This document shows, piece after piece, positions 1-5,911 of a DNA stretch of 6,252 bases; positions within the stretch are counted from its first letter, which is position 1; every line of letters begins with the position of its first letter. Source of the stretch: Clostridia bacterium (lineage in GTDB: Bacteria > Bacillota > Clostridia > DSM-8532); assembly GCA_026418215.1 (NCBI GenBank), contig JAOABT010000342.1, forward strand, positions 1 through 6,252. Direction: 5' to 3'. A model generated the notes under the pieces. That model worked only from the letters and a program-made list of their open reading frames with translations. It searched no databases and was not told the DNA's origin. Both the position numbers and the translations under genes were made by a program.

Positions 1-394
1 CATCATCGGCCTCTTCCTTTCTGGCTTTTTCTATAAGCTGGCTCAGACGATCATAATCGCTGTTTTTGAGCTTGGAGGCGTCTGATTCCAAAAGGGCCGA
101 AACAGCCTGCTCTACGGAGTTATTGAAGAAGGTTTTTAAAAGATCGGAAACAGCCTGCTTCATGGCATTCTTTTTGGAAACTGCAGGCGAGTAGATATAT
201 TTCTGTCCGTCGCATTTATGCTTCAAAAAGCCCTTTTCCTCAAGGATACGCATAAGGGCGCGCACAGTGGAATAGCTGGGATCGTCAGCAAGCTCTTCCT
301 GAACCTCGGCAGCAGAAACCGAACCGTGTCTGTAGACAATATCCATAATCTGCCGTTCCCTTCGGCTTAAGCCTTCCAAAAGCCTATCATCCAT
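1..394 (-). CDS. BlaI/MecI/CopY-family transcriptional repressor (3' end beyond left edge)
   Basis: The 131 codons visible begin MDDRLLEGLSRRERQIMDIV and continue through a winged-helix DNA-binding domain. Recognisable family features are the RRERQIMDIVYRHGSVSAAEV helix region (residues 11-31), the recognition-helix segment DDPSYSTVRALMRILEEKGF (37-56) and the wing around HKCDGQKYIYSP (59-70). The remaining residues form the helical dimerisation part, which usually ends around 120-140 residues, so little is missing. Proteins of this family bind palindromic operators as dimers and are released when a membrane metalloprotease sensor (BlaR1/MecR1 type) cleaves them, or by metal in CopY. The start is the ATG at 394, with AAGGGGAG eight bases upstream. 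Two matching palindromes flank its promoter, so autorepression is expected. What it controls besides itself lies outside the window and cannot be told. No long cysteine-rich CopY tail is seen in the visible part. Confidence 0.9.
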   Translation of the reverse strand, partial: MDDRLLEGLSRRERQIMDIVYRHGSVSAAEVQEELADDPSYSTVRALMRILEEKGFLKHKCDGQKYIYSPAVSKKNAMKQAVSDLLKTFFNNSVEQAVSALLESDASKLKNSDYDRLSQLIEKARKEEADD

Positions 395-433
395 AGAAAG
401 AGCTCCCCTTTGAAAACTTCCACTTTCATCCTA

Positions 434-449
434 TGCTAAAATTTTAGCA
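434..449. promoter_or_regulatory. Operator O1, perfect 16 bp palindrome
   Basis: TGCTAAAATTTTAGCA is a perfect palindrome covering the extended -10 box of the repressor promoter. It has the form TGCTAA-N4-TTAGCA and is matched by a second site 44 bp away centre to centre. Binding by the adjacent BlaI-type repressor is inferred from position and symmetry. The half-site differs from the TACA/TGTA core known for staphylococcal BlaI and for CopY. Confidence 0.7.
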
Positions 450-469
450 CCCAAGCAGTAGCAAGTCAA
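441..469 (-). promoter_or_regulatory. Promoter of the BlaI-type repressor gene
   Basis: On the minus strand there is a -35 box TTGACT (469-464), a 17 bp spacer and a -10 box TAAAAT (446-441). The TGC just before the -10 box makes an extended -10. The predicted start of transcription is near 434, giving a leader of about 40 nt before the ATG at 394. The -10 box lies inside a perfect 16 bp palindrome, so repressor binding there would block RNA polymerase. Confidence 0.75.
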
Positions 470-474
470 TGGAT

Positions 475-496
475 TGCTGCTAATTTTTTAGCAGCA
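475..496. promoter_or_regulatory. Operator O2, inverted repeat upstream of -35
   Basis: Two 9 bp arms, TGCTGCTAA (475-483) and TTAGCAGCA (488-496), are separated by TTTT. The inner core TGCTAA-N4-TTAGCA (478-493) is the same as in the site at 434-449. This copy sits 5 bp upstream of the -35 box (464-469), so the promoter is bracketed by two sites about four helical turns apart. That spacing would let two dimers lie on the same face of the DNA. Confidence 0.65.
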
Positions 497-497
497 G

Positions 498-654
498 ATG
501 CAAATAGATTAGCTGTTTGCTCCTGAGTTCAAGGTCATTTGTATCTTCCGTTTTCTAATGGTTTATACAGAAGGGCAAAGCCGTCCTACTCCCAAATTGG
601 GGCATTATATTTAAAAAAATAACGCCTTTGTAAAAAACACCGAGGCTGCTTCAA
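498..654. other. AT-rich intergenic stretch without a recognised gene
   Basis: This is the unassigned part of the 367 bp gap between the repressor start and the plus-strand gene at 762. No open frame with a ribosome binding site is visible on either strand. The only structures seen are a small palindrome CCCAAATTGGG (591-601) and an A-run near 612-619, and neither has an evident role. Confidence 0.5.
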
Positions 655-683
655 TTGTTTTAGAGGAAAATGTCTGATACAAT
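655..683 (+). promoter_or_regulatory. Candidate extended -10 promoter for the C39-like peptidase gene
   Basis: TTGTTT (655-660), a 17 bp spacer and TACAAT (678-683) preceded by TGA (675-677) form a plausible sigma-A promoter with an extended -10. Transcription would begin near 690 and give a leader of about 70 nt. An alternative, TTGAAC (713-718) with TATGCT (736-741), would start transcription almost on top of the ribosome binding site and is less likely. Confidence 0.45.
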
Positions 684-750
684 TTCATCAGTAACATGAG
701 GCTAAATACGCTTTGAACTATACCTATACGAATGCTATGCTTTTTTCTGC

Positions 751-756
751 GAGGGA
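751..756 (+). promoter_or_regulatory. Ribosome binding site that fixes the start at 762
   Basis: GAGGGA lies five bases before the ATG at 762. The in-frame ATG at 732 has no such sequence in front of it, so the shorter reading is preferred. Confidence 0.7.
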
Positions 757-761
757 CCTTA

Positions 762-1448
762 ATGAAGCAAATATTGTCTCAAACTGAGCTTTTAAATATA
801 TTATCTGACGAAGGTGAAGCAACAGTAGGCGGGTCGCAAAACTGGTACCCCATTAAATGGCAGCGAATATCAGGCTGCGGTCCTACGGCTGCTTCCAACC
901 TCATGTGGTACATGATACGCTCACAGCCGGAGCTGCAAAGCCTAAGCCATTCGGAACAAAACGATCGCAACAGTTTTGTTGCTTTGATGAGCGAAATCTT
1001 TACTTTCATCACACCTGGCATGGGTGGTGTCAACACATCAACCATTTTTACAGAAGGTGCGCTTAAGTATGCCGCAGCTCATGGCGTGGCCCTAAAACCC
1101 CATGTGATGGAAATACGCAAGCGGCCCTTTAAGCGCCCGTCGTCGGATGAGGTCAGTGCTTTTATCCATTCAGCCTTACAAGCCAACAAGCCTGTGGCCT
1201 TTCTGAACCTGTCCAACGGCAAGCTGACAAATCTTGAAAGCTGGCATTGGGTGACCATTATAGCCCTTGAAACAGTAGAGAATACCGGCGCCATGACAGC
1301 CCTCATCACTGACCAAGGTCTTACCTTCGAGATTGACCTTACGAAATGGCTTAAGACCAGCATTTTGGGTGGTGCATTGGTTTGGTTTGAACTGGAGCCT
1401 AAAGAAGGCCCTTCTGCTGTGGCAGAAGAGCCGTGTGATAAAGGTTGA
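762..1448 (+). CDS. Stand-alone C39-like papain-fold cysteine peptidase candidate
   Basis: The 228-residue product carries ISGCGPTAASNLMWYM (36-51), which resembles the active-site cysteine helix of C39 and related papain-fold proteins, with Cys39 as candidate nucleophile and Gln34 as possible oxyanion helper. ESWHWVTIIAL (159-169) supplies the candidate His162, and ALITDQG (180-186) supplies Asp184, giving the expected Cys-His-Asp order. There is no signal peptide, membrane segment, ABC transporter domain or cell-wall anchor, so it probably acts in the cytoplasm, unlike the C39 domains fused to bacteriocin exporters. The C-terminal tail is charged and looks unstructured. The substrate is unknown. 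The protein could cleave a peptide, be a transferase of the same fold, or be catalytically altered. The gene stands alone, with the repressor gene diverging on its left and the VOC gene converging from the right. Confidence 0.7.
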   Translation: MKQILSQTELLNILSDEGEATVGGSQNWYPIKWQRISGCGPTAASNLMWYMIRSQPELQSLSHSEQNDRNSFVALMSEIFTFITPGMGGVNTSTIFTEGALKYAAAHGVALKPHVMEIRKRPFKRPSSDEVSAFIHSALQANKPVAFLNLSNGKLTNLESWHWVTIIALETVENTGAMTALITDQGLTFEIDLTKWLKTSILGGALVWFELEPKEGPSAVAEEPCDKG

Positions 1449-1521
1449 ACTGAAACTGCCAACTGCCTTTAAGTTTCTTAGTGCATGAAAGTATTGTTTT
1501 TGGGCCGGAGGGCGTATTAAC

Positions 1522-1944
1522 CTATTTTTGTCTTCTCATCATAGGGTGATCTTCATTGAGCTGCAGAAGATCCCACTGGTTTCCGTACAGATCTTTAAAG
1601 ACGGCTACCATGCCATAGGGCTGTTCTTTAGGTTCTCGGACAAACTCAATGCCCTTAGAAACCATATCGTGATAGTCTCTCCAAAAATCATCCGTATTTA
1701 AAAACAGAAAGACGCGGCCTCCGGTTTGATTGCCTATGTAGGGCTCTTGTTCGGCCTTTGATGCCTTTGCAAGCAAGAGCGTTGTGCCGATTGATCCGGG
1801 CGGAGCTACCACCACCCATCGTTTGTCCTGCTCCGGTTGATAGGTGTCTTCAACCAAGGTAAAGTGTAGCTTCTTGATGTAAAAATCCAGGGCTTCATCG
1901 TAATCCTTTACGAGCAAAGCAATATGTACAATTGACTGAATCAT
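1522..1944 (-). CDS. VOC-superfamily protein (glyoxalase/bleomycin-resistance/dioxygenase fold)
   Basis: This 140-residue protein has the two beta-alpha-beta-beta-beta modules of the vicinal oxygen chelate fold. Module one opens with IVHIALLVKDYDEALDFYIKKL (residues 5-26), where His7 is the usual first metal ligand. Module two includes GGRVFLFLNTDDFWRDYHDMV (75-95) and ends in VFKDLYGNQWDLLQ (115-128). The last metal position, normally Glu in DxxGNxxEL, is Asp125 here. From general knowledge of this small-protein subgroup, the GNxWDLLQ ending is common and not a defect. The reaction cannot be assigned, and lactoylglutathione lyase, fosfomycin or bleomycin resistance, or ring-cleavage activity all remain possible. 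The start is the ATG at 1944 with GGAGG seven bases upstream. It lies 27 bp after the Nudix stop codon on the same strand, so the two are probably co-transcribed. Confidence 0.85.
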   Translation of the reverse strand: MIQSIVHIALLVKDYDEALDFYIKKLHFTLVEDTYQPEQDKRWVVVAPPGSIGTTLLLAKASKAEQEPYIGNQTGGRVFLFLNTDDFWRDYHDMVSKGIEFVREPKEQPYGMVAVFKDLYGNQWDLLQLNEDHPMMRRQK

Positions 1945-1971
1945 TTCATAACCTCCATGAGAATCGAATTG

Positions 1972-2433
1972 TTAGTTCTCCTTTAAATACAGCATCAAAT
2001 CCTCCAGAACCCGCTTGATGGGCAAAGGGATGTTATTTGGCAGATTTTCAAGTGAAAAGAATTGAGCGTCCTTGCCTTCAAGAGCATTCACCTGAATCAC
2101 ACCTTCATAATCCCTGCAAAGATAGGATATGGAGATGTTGTAAACCTCGTCGCCGTTGGGATAGGTAAAGTGATAGTCTTCTCCCGAATAAACGTTGAAA
2201 AGCTTCAAATTCCGAACGGTGAGATTTAGCTCTTCATAGGCCTCTCTTATAGCAGTCTGTTCTACGGTTTCACCTATTTCACAAAAGCCTCCGGGAAGTC
2301 CCCACATGTCAATGTCGGTTCGTAAATGAAGCAAAACCCTGTTATCTCCATCAAGGATCATCACGTTTGAGCCTGTCAATATCAGCGGCCTGCAGCCTAG
2401 CGCCTGCCTTAGCATCTTCCAATATTCATCCAT
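1972..2433 (-). CDS. Nudix hydrolase
   Basis: The 153-residue protein contains a Nudix box at residues 49-71 fitting GX5EX7REUXEEXGU: Gly49, Glu55, Arg63-Glu64 and Glu67-Glu68, which bind the metal-diphosphate. The box glycine near its end is replaced by Asn70. The strand just before it, TDIDMWGLPGG (39-49), and the N-terminal helix with RPLILTGSNVMILD (15-28) are typical of small Firmicute Nudix proteins of the YjhB/MutT-like group, which hydrolyse nucleoside diphosphates linked to other moieties. The substrate is not readable from sequence, and both oxidised nucleotide clean-up and ADP-ribose-type substrates are possible. The start at 2433 is preceded by AAAGGA at about eight bases. It is the first gene of a likely pair with the VOC gene, and no convincing promoter is visible between the terminator-like hairpin and its start. 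Confidence 0.88.
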   Translation of the reverse strand: MDEYWKMLRQALGCRPLILTGSNVMILDGDNRVLLHLRTDIDMWGLPGGFCEIGETVEQTAIREAYEELNLTVRNLKLFNVYSGEDYHFTYPNGDEVYNISISYLCRDYEGVIQVNALEGKDAQFFSLENLPNNIPLPIKRVLEDLMLYLKEN

Positions 2434-2511
2434 TAATAAATCCTTTCTTCCTCAAGCATTTATTTAATAAACAAATCTCAATGGCTTTTAGGATATAGCA
2501 AAGATAGTTGT

Positions 2512-2564
2512 AAAAAGGCTTCACCCTTGTTTGCAAACTGCAAGCGCCAAGAAAATGAAGCCTT
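2512..2564 (-). terminator. Branched hairpin with T-run, likely terminator of the redox gene cluster
   Basis: Read on the minus strand, AAGGCTTCA (2564-2556) pairs with TGAAGCCTT (2523-2515) and is followed directly by TTTTT including the stem end (2516-2512). The 32 nt between the arms fold further: CTTG (2551-2548) with CAAG (2529-2526), and inside it TTGCA (2543-2539) with TGCAA (2535-2531) around a GTT loop. It sits about 130 bp after the stop of the Fe-S/FMN gene and before the Nudix gene. The other strand has no T-run, so termination should favour minus-strand transcription. Confidence 0.6.
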
Positions 2565-2692
2565 ACTAAAATTGAGCTACCGCTTCTCTTTGTGATTTAA
2601 AGATAACATAATCAATCTGCAAATCAAATCATCTTCTGATCAAGCTCCGCTTTTATTAATACCTTTCAGGCTTTATTGAAGCACTGCATACT

Positions 2693-4207
2693 TTATTGCT
2701 TTGCCTTCGAAAGCGCATCTGCAACCGCACTCATAATGCCATTACTCGAGAATGTCGCTCCGCTTACCGCATCAACCGAGGTGTCCTGAGCAGAAATAAT
2801 CTCAGAGGTTACATAAGGGAAAGCCCGATCATAGAATCTTCCGTCATCACCTGTTGAAATCGTATTAATATCTGTAATCTGTCCATTTGAAATGGTTACG
2901 CTGACTGTTGTCGTTCTATGGTGATAGCCTATTCCGCTTCCCTCGTAGGTTCCATCCTTATAGCCTGATGCATTTACTGTAGGAGCTGGTGTCGGCTGCG
3001 GAGTCGTACTCGGGGTGGCCTGTGGCGTAGGCTTAGGGGTAGCCTGAGATGAGGACTGCAAAGCGGACTGCTGTGTCTGCTGACTGGCAACCGGCTGCTG
3101 CGAAGGCTGTTGTTGGCTCTTGTCTGCTGTTTGTGAAGAAGGCGAAGGCATACTTGCTTCTTGTGATGGCGTCGATGTGGGTTGCTGTGCGGAAGCCTCG
3201 TTCTGCCCCTCAGCCTGACTGCCTGAAGAATCAGGAATAGCGTTGTCTAAAATCTGCTGGGCCGATTGCTGTATGCCGCTTGCCTGCGACGTTGAGCCAT
3301 TTGTGGCAGCATTATTGATGCTCTGAATTACAGCTGTTTTACTCTCGGTAGAAGCGGCATAAGTCGTAATGCCAATATTCCCAACATAGTAAAGTCCGAT
3401 AATATATGCGGCAGCAACAGTTGCCGCCAGAGGAGCAGCATCCTTTGAAGCAACCGTACAGCTCACATTCTTTCTGGGGCAAGGCGGAACGCATTGCATG
3501 CAGCCAATACAGTCGCCGGAGCTTACAACATCCTCTTTATAAAGCGGGACTCCCATAGCGCAATGGCTTGTACAAATCCTGCATTTCCCGCAGGCTGAGG
3601 ATGGTTTCTTGATCCGAATAATTTTGAATCTTGATACAAGGGTGAACATAGCTCCCAAAGGACAAAAACATCTGCAGAAAAACCGTTCAATGAACATGGA
3701 GCCCATCATCATAAGCATAAAAATGACAGAGCCTGCCAAGAAGCTTGAAAAAGCATAGGCAAAATCAGGCGGGAAGCTATCCAGCATGCCGAAAACATCC
3801 CACGGACTCCATGTCGCAAAAAGCTTGATACCGAATATCCATGTGATAATAAGACCCGGTAGCAGGATAAATTTAATCTTTTTTAAAACCTTGTCAGTCT
3901 TTTCACTCAATTTGAAATTGAGCTTGAAAACCTTGCTGCCAAGTACATAAAAGACATCCTCCAGCGTTCCAAAGGCACACAAATAGCCGCAGAAAAAGCG
4001 CCCCAGCATGAACGCTGCAAAGAGCAGGAGGACGGTTGGAAAAAGCTGAGGAATCAGAAGGGACAAATCGTATTTGCCCCTTACAATGGCTTGCATTATT
4101 GCTTTGAAGCCGTTAAAGGCATCTATAAACAGCCCGGGCAGCAGTAAAAAGGAAACACCTTGAATCGTTCTTCTTAGGATTTGCATTTTAGAAATTCGTT
4201 TTTTCAT
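2693..4207 (-). CDS. Membrane polyferredoxin (NapH/NosR-like) fused to a covalent FMN-binding domain
   Basis: This 504-residue protein has three parts. The N-terminal membrane part has hydrophobic segments near 12-32, 52-70, 113-131, 153-172 and 257-281. It carries the paired CX3C motifs of the NapH/NosR-type Fer4_5 family, GRFFCGYLCAFG (Cys73, Cys77) and FFCRCFCPLG (Cys178, Cys182). A loop between segments four and five holds two [4Fe-4S] motifs, Cys206/209/212/216 and Cys233/236/239/243-Pro. Residues 288-413 are a low-complexity Ser/Gln/Pro/Thr linker ending in TP repeats. Residues 415-504 form an FMN_bind domain with DAVSGATFSS (479-488), where Thr485 is the expected attachment site for FMN added by the ApbE transferase. 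The predicted topology puts the clusters inside and the flavin outside, suiting electron transfer across the membrane. The donor and acceptor are unknown. The start at 4207 has AAAGGAG eight bases upstream. Confidence 0.88.
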   Translation of the reverse strand: MKKRISKMQILRRTIQGVSFLLLPGLFIDAFNGFKAIMQAIVRGKYDLSLLIPQLFPTVLLLFAAFMLGRFFCGYLCAFGTLEDVFYVLGSKVFKLNFKLSEKTDKVLKKIKFILLPGLIITWIFGIKLFATWSPWDVFGMLDSFPPDFAYAFSSFLAGSVIFMLMMMGSMFIERFFCRCFCPLGAMFTLVSRFKIIRIKKPSSACGKCRICTSHCAMGVPLYKEDVVSSGDCIGCMQCVPPCPRKNVSCTVASKDAAPLAATVAAAYIIGLYYVGNIGITTYAASTESKTAVIQSINNAATNGSTSQASGIQQSAQQILDNAIPDSSGSQAEGQNEASAQQPTSTPSQEASMPSPSSQTADKSQQQPSQQPVASQQTQQSALQSSSQATPKPTPQATPSTTPQPTPAPTVNASGYKDGTYEGSGIGYHHRTTTVSVTISNGQITDINTISTGDDGRFYDRAFPYVTSEIISAQDTSVDAVSGATFSSNGIMSAVADALSKAKQ

Positions 4208-4277
4208 AAGCTAAGCTCCTTTCAATGACAGTATAGAGCTTAAACCTTAAACGAACCTAAAAAAACCCTATTAACAA

Positions 4278-4283
4278 ATTATA
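4278..4283 (-). promoter_or_regulatory. Possible -10 box upstream of the Fe-S/FMN gene
   Basis: A perfect TATAAT on the minus strand lies about 70 bp before the ATG at 4207, in the 139 bp gap after the hydrolase gene. No good -35 box is found at the right distance (CCATTT at 17 bp), so this is a weak call. It would allow the membrane gene to be expressed apart from the two genes upstream of it. Confidence 0.25.
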
Positions 4284-4346
4284 CGCAAAGCAGTGTTTAA
4301 AAATGGCCTGCCTTACTTTTTGCAACTTACAAACATGGGAACACTG

Positions 4347-5084
4347 TCAATTCCGGTTCATAAAGTCCGTAATGGCCTGCACAACTGCTCTCTGCTGCTC
4401 TTCCCTTGAAATGGTGGCCGTTTTATCGCCCTTCTGGAAGCCATACCAGCCCATTTGAGAATGGTTTCCCCCTTCAATGGGAAGAAAAATCGCATCCTTC
4501 GGAAGAAATGCTTTCGAAAGGTCAATTTTTGACTGGCCTACGAAGCCATCGTTAGTCCCGTATATAGACAAAACAGGCAGCGCGGCATGAGATAAATCCT
4601 TGCTTTTTTGCGGATAGGCTGCCAGAAGCACCAAGCCTTTAAGGCTGTTGGGGTTACTAAAGGCAAACTGAGCAGCCATGACTCCTCCAAGAGAATGTCC
4701 GCCAATGAACCACTCCTTGATTTCGGGATATTGCTTCATGACTTCCCTTGCCTTGTCGGGTGCAAAGACGGCAAGGTGAAAGGGCATGGGTACAATTACG
4801 GCTTTAAAGCCTTGCTCAGCTATTTTCTCAGCCATGGGCGCATAGGCCTCGGGAGCAACCTTGCCGCCGGGATAAAAGATAAAGCCTTTGACCGGAGCAA
4901 CGGCAATGGGGTTGTATTCAAGCCATGGAGAGGCTTTGAAGCTCACCTGCTTCGTACCCGCCAAGGCCGTCACAGCCTCATTCATGGGCTTATAATAATC
5001 TGAAACATATATCGCCATTCCAATAATAATGATGAGTGGTATGGCCACAACGGCTAATCTCCACTTTTTCTTGAAAAATTTCAT
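4347..5084 (-). CDS. Membrane-anchored alpha/beta hydrolase
   Basis: The 245-residue protein begins with KKKWR and a single hydrophobic segment (about residues 9-27), which looks like an uncleaved anchor because no lipobox or clear cleavage site follows. The catalytic domain would therefore face outside. The alpha/beta hydrolase pattern is complete: strand GFIFYPGG (67-74) with the oxyanion region, nucleophile elbow GGHSLGG with Ser131, acid Asp179 in YGTNDGFV, and His208 in EGGNHSQMGW. The family (Abhydrolase_5/dienelactone hydrolase-like) covers esterases, lipases and peptidases, and the natural substrate cannot be read from the sequence. It is 72 bp downstream of the flavoprotein gene and 139 bp upstream of the Fe-S/FMN gene, all on one strand. 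The start at 5084 has AGGAAGG five bases upstream. Its role in a redox cluster is unclear, and it may be a passenger. Confidence 0.88.
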   Translation of the reverse strand: MKFFKKKWRLAVVAIPLIIIIGMAIYVSDYYKPMNEAVTALAGTKQVSFKASPWLEYNPIAVAPVKGFIFYPGGKVAPEAYAPMAEKIAEQGFKAVIVPMPFHLAVFAPDKAREVMKQYPEIKEWFIGGHSLGGVMAAQFAFSNPNSLKGLVLLAAYPQKSKDLSHAALPVLSIYGTNDGFVGQSKIDLSKAFLPKDAIFLPIEGGNHSQMGWYGFQKGDKTATISREEQQRAVVQAITDFMNRN

Positions 5085-5156
5085 GCTGACCTTCCTTGCT
5101 TTATCGCCATATTGGCATCACATACCTAAGTGGTTGATGGCAGAAGACAAAAATTA

Positions 5157-5828
5157 TCAGTTATTGCCCTTCAATACCTTTTCAACCAGTGGCTCGATCC
5201 TCTGGCGAATTAGGCCCCAATCCTCTAAAATATCAGGGAAAACCTCATCGGGGTTATTTTTGATACAGTCATCGTTTTTGAGGCCAAAGGGCGCACCTGA
5301 CGGATACTCGTCGTTCAGGCCGACAACCTTTAATCCAAAGGATCTCAAGGTATTTGCAACCGGTGCAATGAGGGCATTATGGTAATGCTTCAGGCTCTCG
5401 GGCGATTCGGTCATACCGCCATGTCCGATAACAGCCGCCTTTTTCCCCTGAACGGGTGCCTGGAAGCTCGGGTCCTTTATCCAGCCTGCGTAAAAAATTT
5501 CGTTCAGCTTTTCCATGAGTGTCATGAGCTTTGAGGGCAGCGGCGAATAGTGCGGAACAACCCAAAAGCTCACATCAGCCTCTGAGAGGCTTGCATATAT
5601 CCGGTTAAAGGCCGGGTCAAACGGGCATTTCCCTCCGTCTGCGCACTTCCCGCAGAGCCTGCAGTATTTAAGATCTGCAGCCATCAGCGGAATGATTTCT
5701 ACATCCAAAGGCGTGTCTTTATGCACCATAGACCGGGTCAGACTTTCAACTAAGCCGCATACTTTTGTCGAGGTGCTTTCCTCTTTCCGCTGGACAGTCT
5801 GTGATGCTGAAATGCAAACAATCTTCAT
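5157..5828 (-). CDS. Flavodoxin-fold NAD(P)H-dependent oxidoreductase/iron-sulfur flavoprotein-like
   Basis: The 223-residue product opens with the flavodoxin-fold strand MKIVCISAS and has a compact cysteine motif, Cys56-X2-Cys59-X2-Cys62-X5-Cys68 (YCRLCGKCADGGKC). This is the arrangement that holds a [4Fe-4S] cluster in archaeal and clostridial iron-sulfur flavoproteins (Isf). VVPHYSPLPSKLMTLMEK (90-107) matches the FMN-contacting loop and helix of the NADPH-dependent FMN reductase family, and AAVIGHGGM (131-139) matches the second flavin loop. The expected role is electron transfer between ferredoxin or NAD(P)H and an acceptor in the cytoplasm. The start is ATG at 5828, with GGGGG five bases upstream. 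An in-frame TTG at 5846 has no ribosome binding site. It is the first gene of the three-gene minus-strand unit. Whether the cysteines hold a cluster or are redox thiols cannot be told here. Confidence 0.83.
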   Translation of the reverse strand: MKIVCISASQTVQRKEESTSTKVCGLVESLTRSMVHKDTPLDVEIIPLMAADLKYCRLCGKCADGGKCPFDPAFNRIYASLSEADVSFWVVPHYSPLPSKLMTLMEKLNEIFYAGWIKDPSFQAPVQGKKAAVIGHGGMTESPESLKHYHNALIAPVANTLRSFGLKVVGLNDEYPSGAPFGLKNDDCIKNNPDEVFPDILEDWGLIRQRIEPLVEKVLKGNN

Positions 5829-5833
5829 GGTAA

Positions 5834-5838
5834 CCCCC
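5834..5838 (-). promoter_or_regulatory. G-rich ribosome binding site selecting ATG 5828
   Basis: GGGGG lies five bases before the ATG at 5828. It is less canonical than the AGGAGG-like sites of the neighbouring genes. It supports this start over the upstream in-frame TTG at 5846. Confidence 0.45.
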
Positions 5839-5876
5839 AATAACAATTCATTTTATTTTTATGAGCATTAGTCATT

Positions 5877-5905
5877 ATTTTAGCATATTTTTCAGCGGTG
5901 TTGAA
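5877..5905 (-). promoter_or_regulatory. Candidate promoter of the redox gene cluster
   Basis: On the minus strand, TTCAAC (5905-5900), a 17 bp spacer and TAAAAT (5882-5877) preceded by TGC form an extended -10 promoter with a weak -35 box. The start would be near 5870, with a leader of about 42 nt. TTGATT (5909-5904) with TATGCT at 16 bp is an alternative reading of the same stretch. Its upstream edge is 6 bp from the intron 3' end. Confidence 0.5.
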
Positions 5906-5911
5906 TCAAGA

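Noticed and set aside
732..761. Upstream in-frame ATG extending the C39-like protein by ten residues
   Set aside because: No ribosome binding site precedes 732, whereas GAGGGA sits five bases before the ATG at 762, and the extra residues do not resemble the family.
1452..1477. Possible terminator GAAACT/AGTTTC after the C39-like gene
   Set aside because: The stem is six bases, mostly A-T, with a 14-base loop and no following T-run, so it is too weak to call.
4291..4346. Inverted repeat CAGTGTT (4291-4297) and AACACTG (4340-4346) flanking the gap between the hydrolase and Fe-S/FMN genes
   Set aside because: Seven-base arms separated by 42 bases without a T-run are compatible with chance, and no duplication or element lies between them.
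4608..5003. 131-codon plus-strand open frame inside the hydrolase gene
   Set aside because: It is antisense to a well-supported alpha/beta hydrolase with a complete triad, and its own translation shows no domain.
5829..5846. TTG start extending the flavoprotein by six residues
   Set aside because: No ribosome binding site in front of it, and the flavodoxin-fold strand begins exactly at the ATG at 5828.
5825..5851. Eight-codon frame whose stop overlaps the flavoprotein ATG (ATGA)
   Set aside because: It has no ribosome binding site and is too short to separate from chance. A translational coupling role cannot be supported.
5877..5885. TGCTAAAAT on the minus strand, identical to half of the palindromic operator at 434-449
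   Set aside because: The second half-site is absent, and the identity is explained by both being extended -10 boxes (TGC plus TAAAAT).
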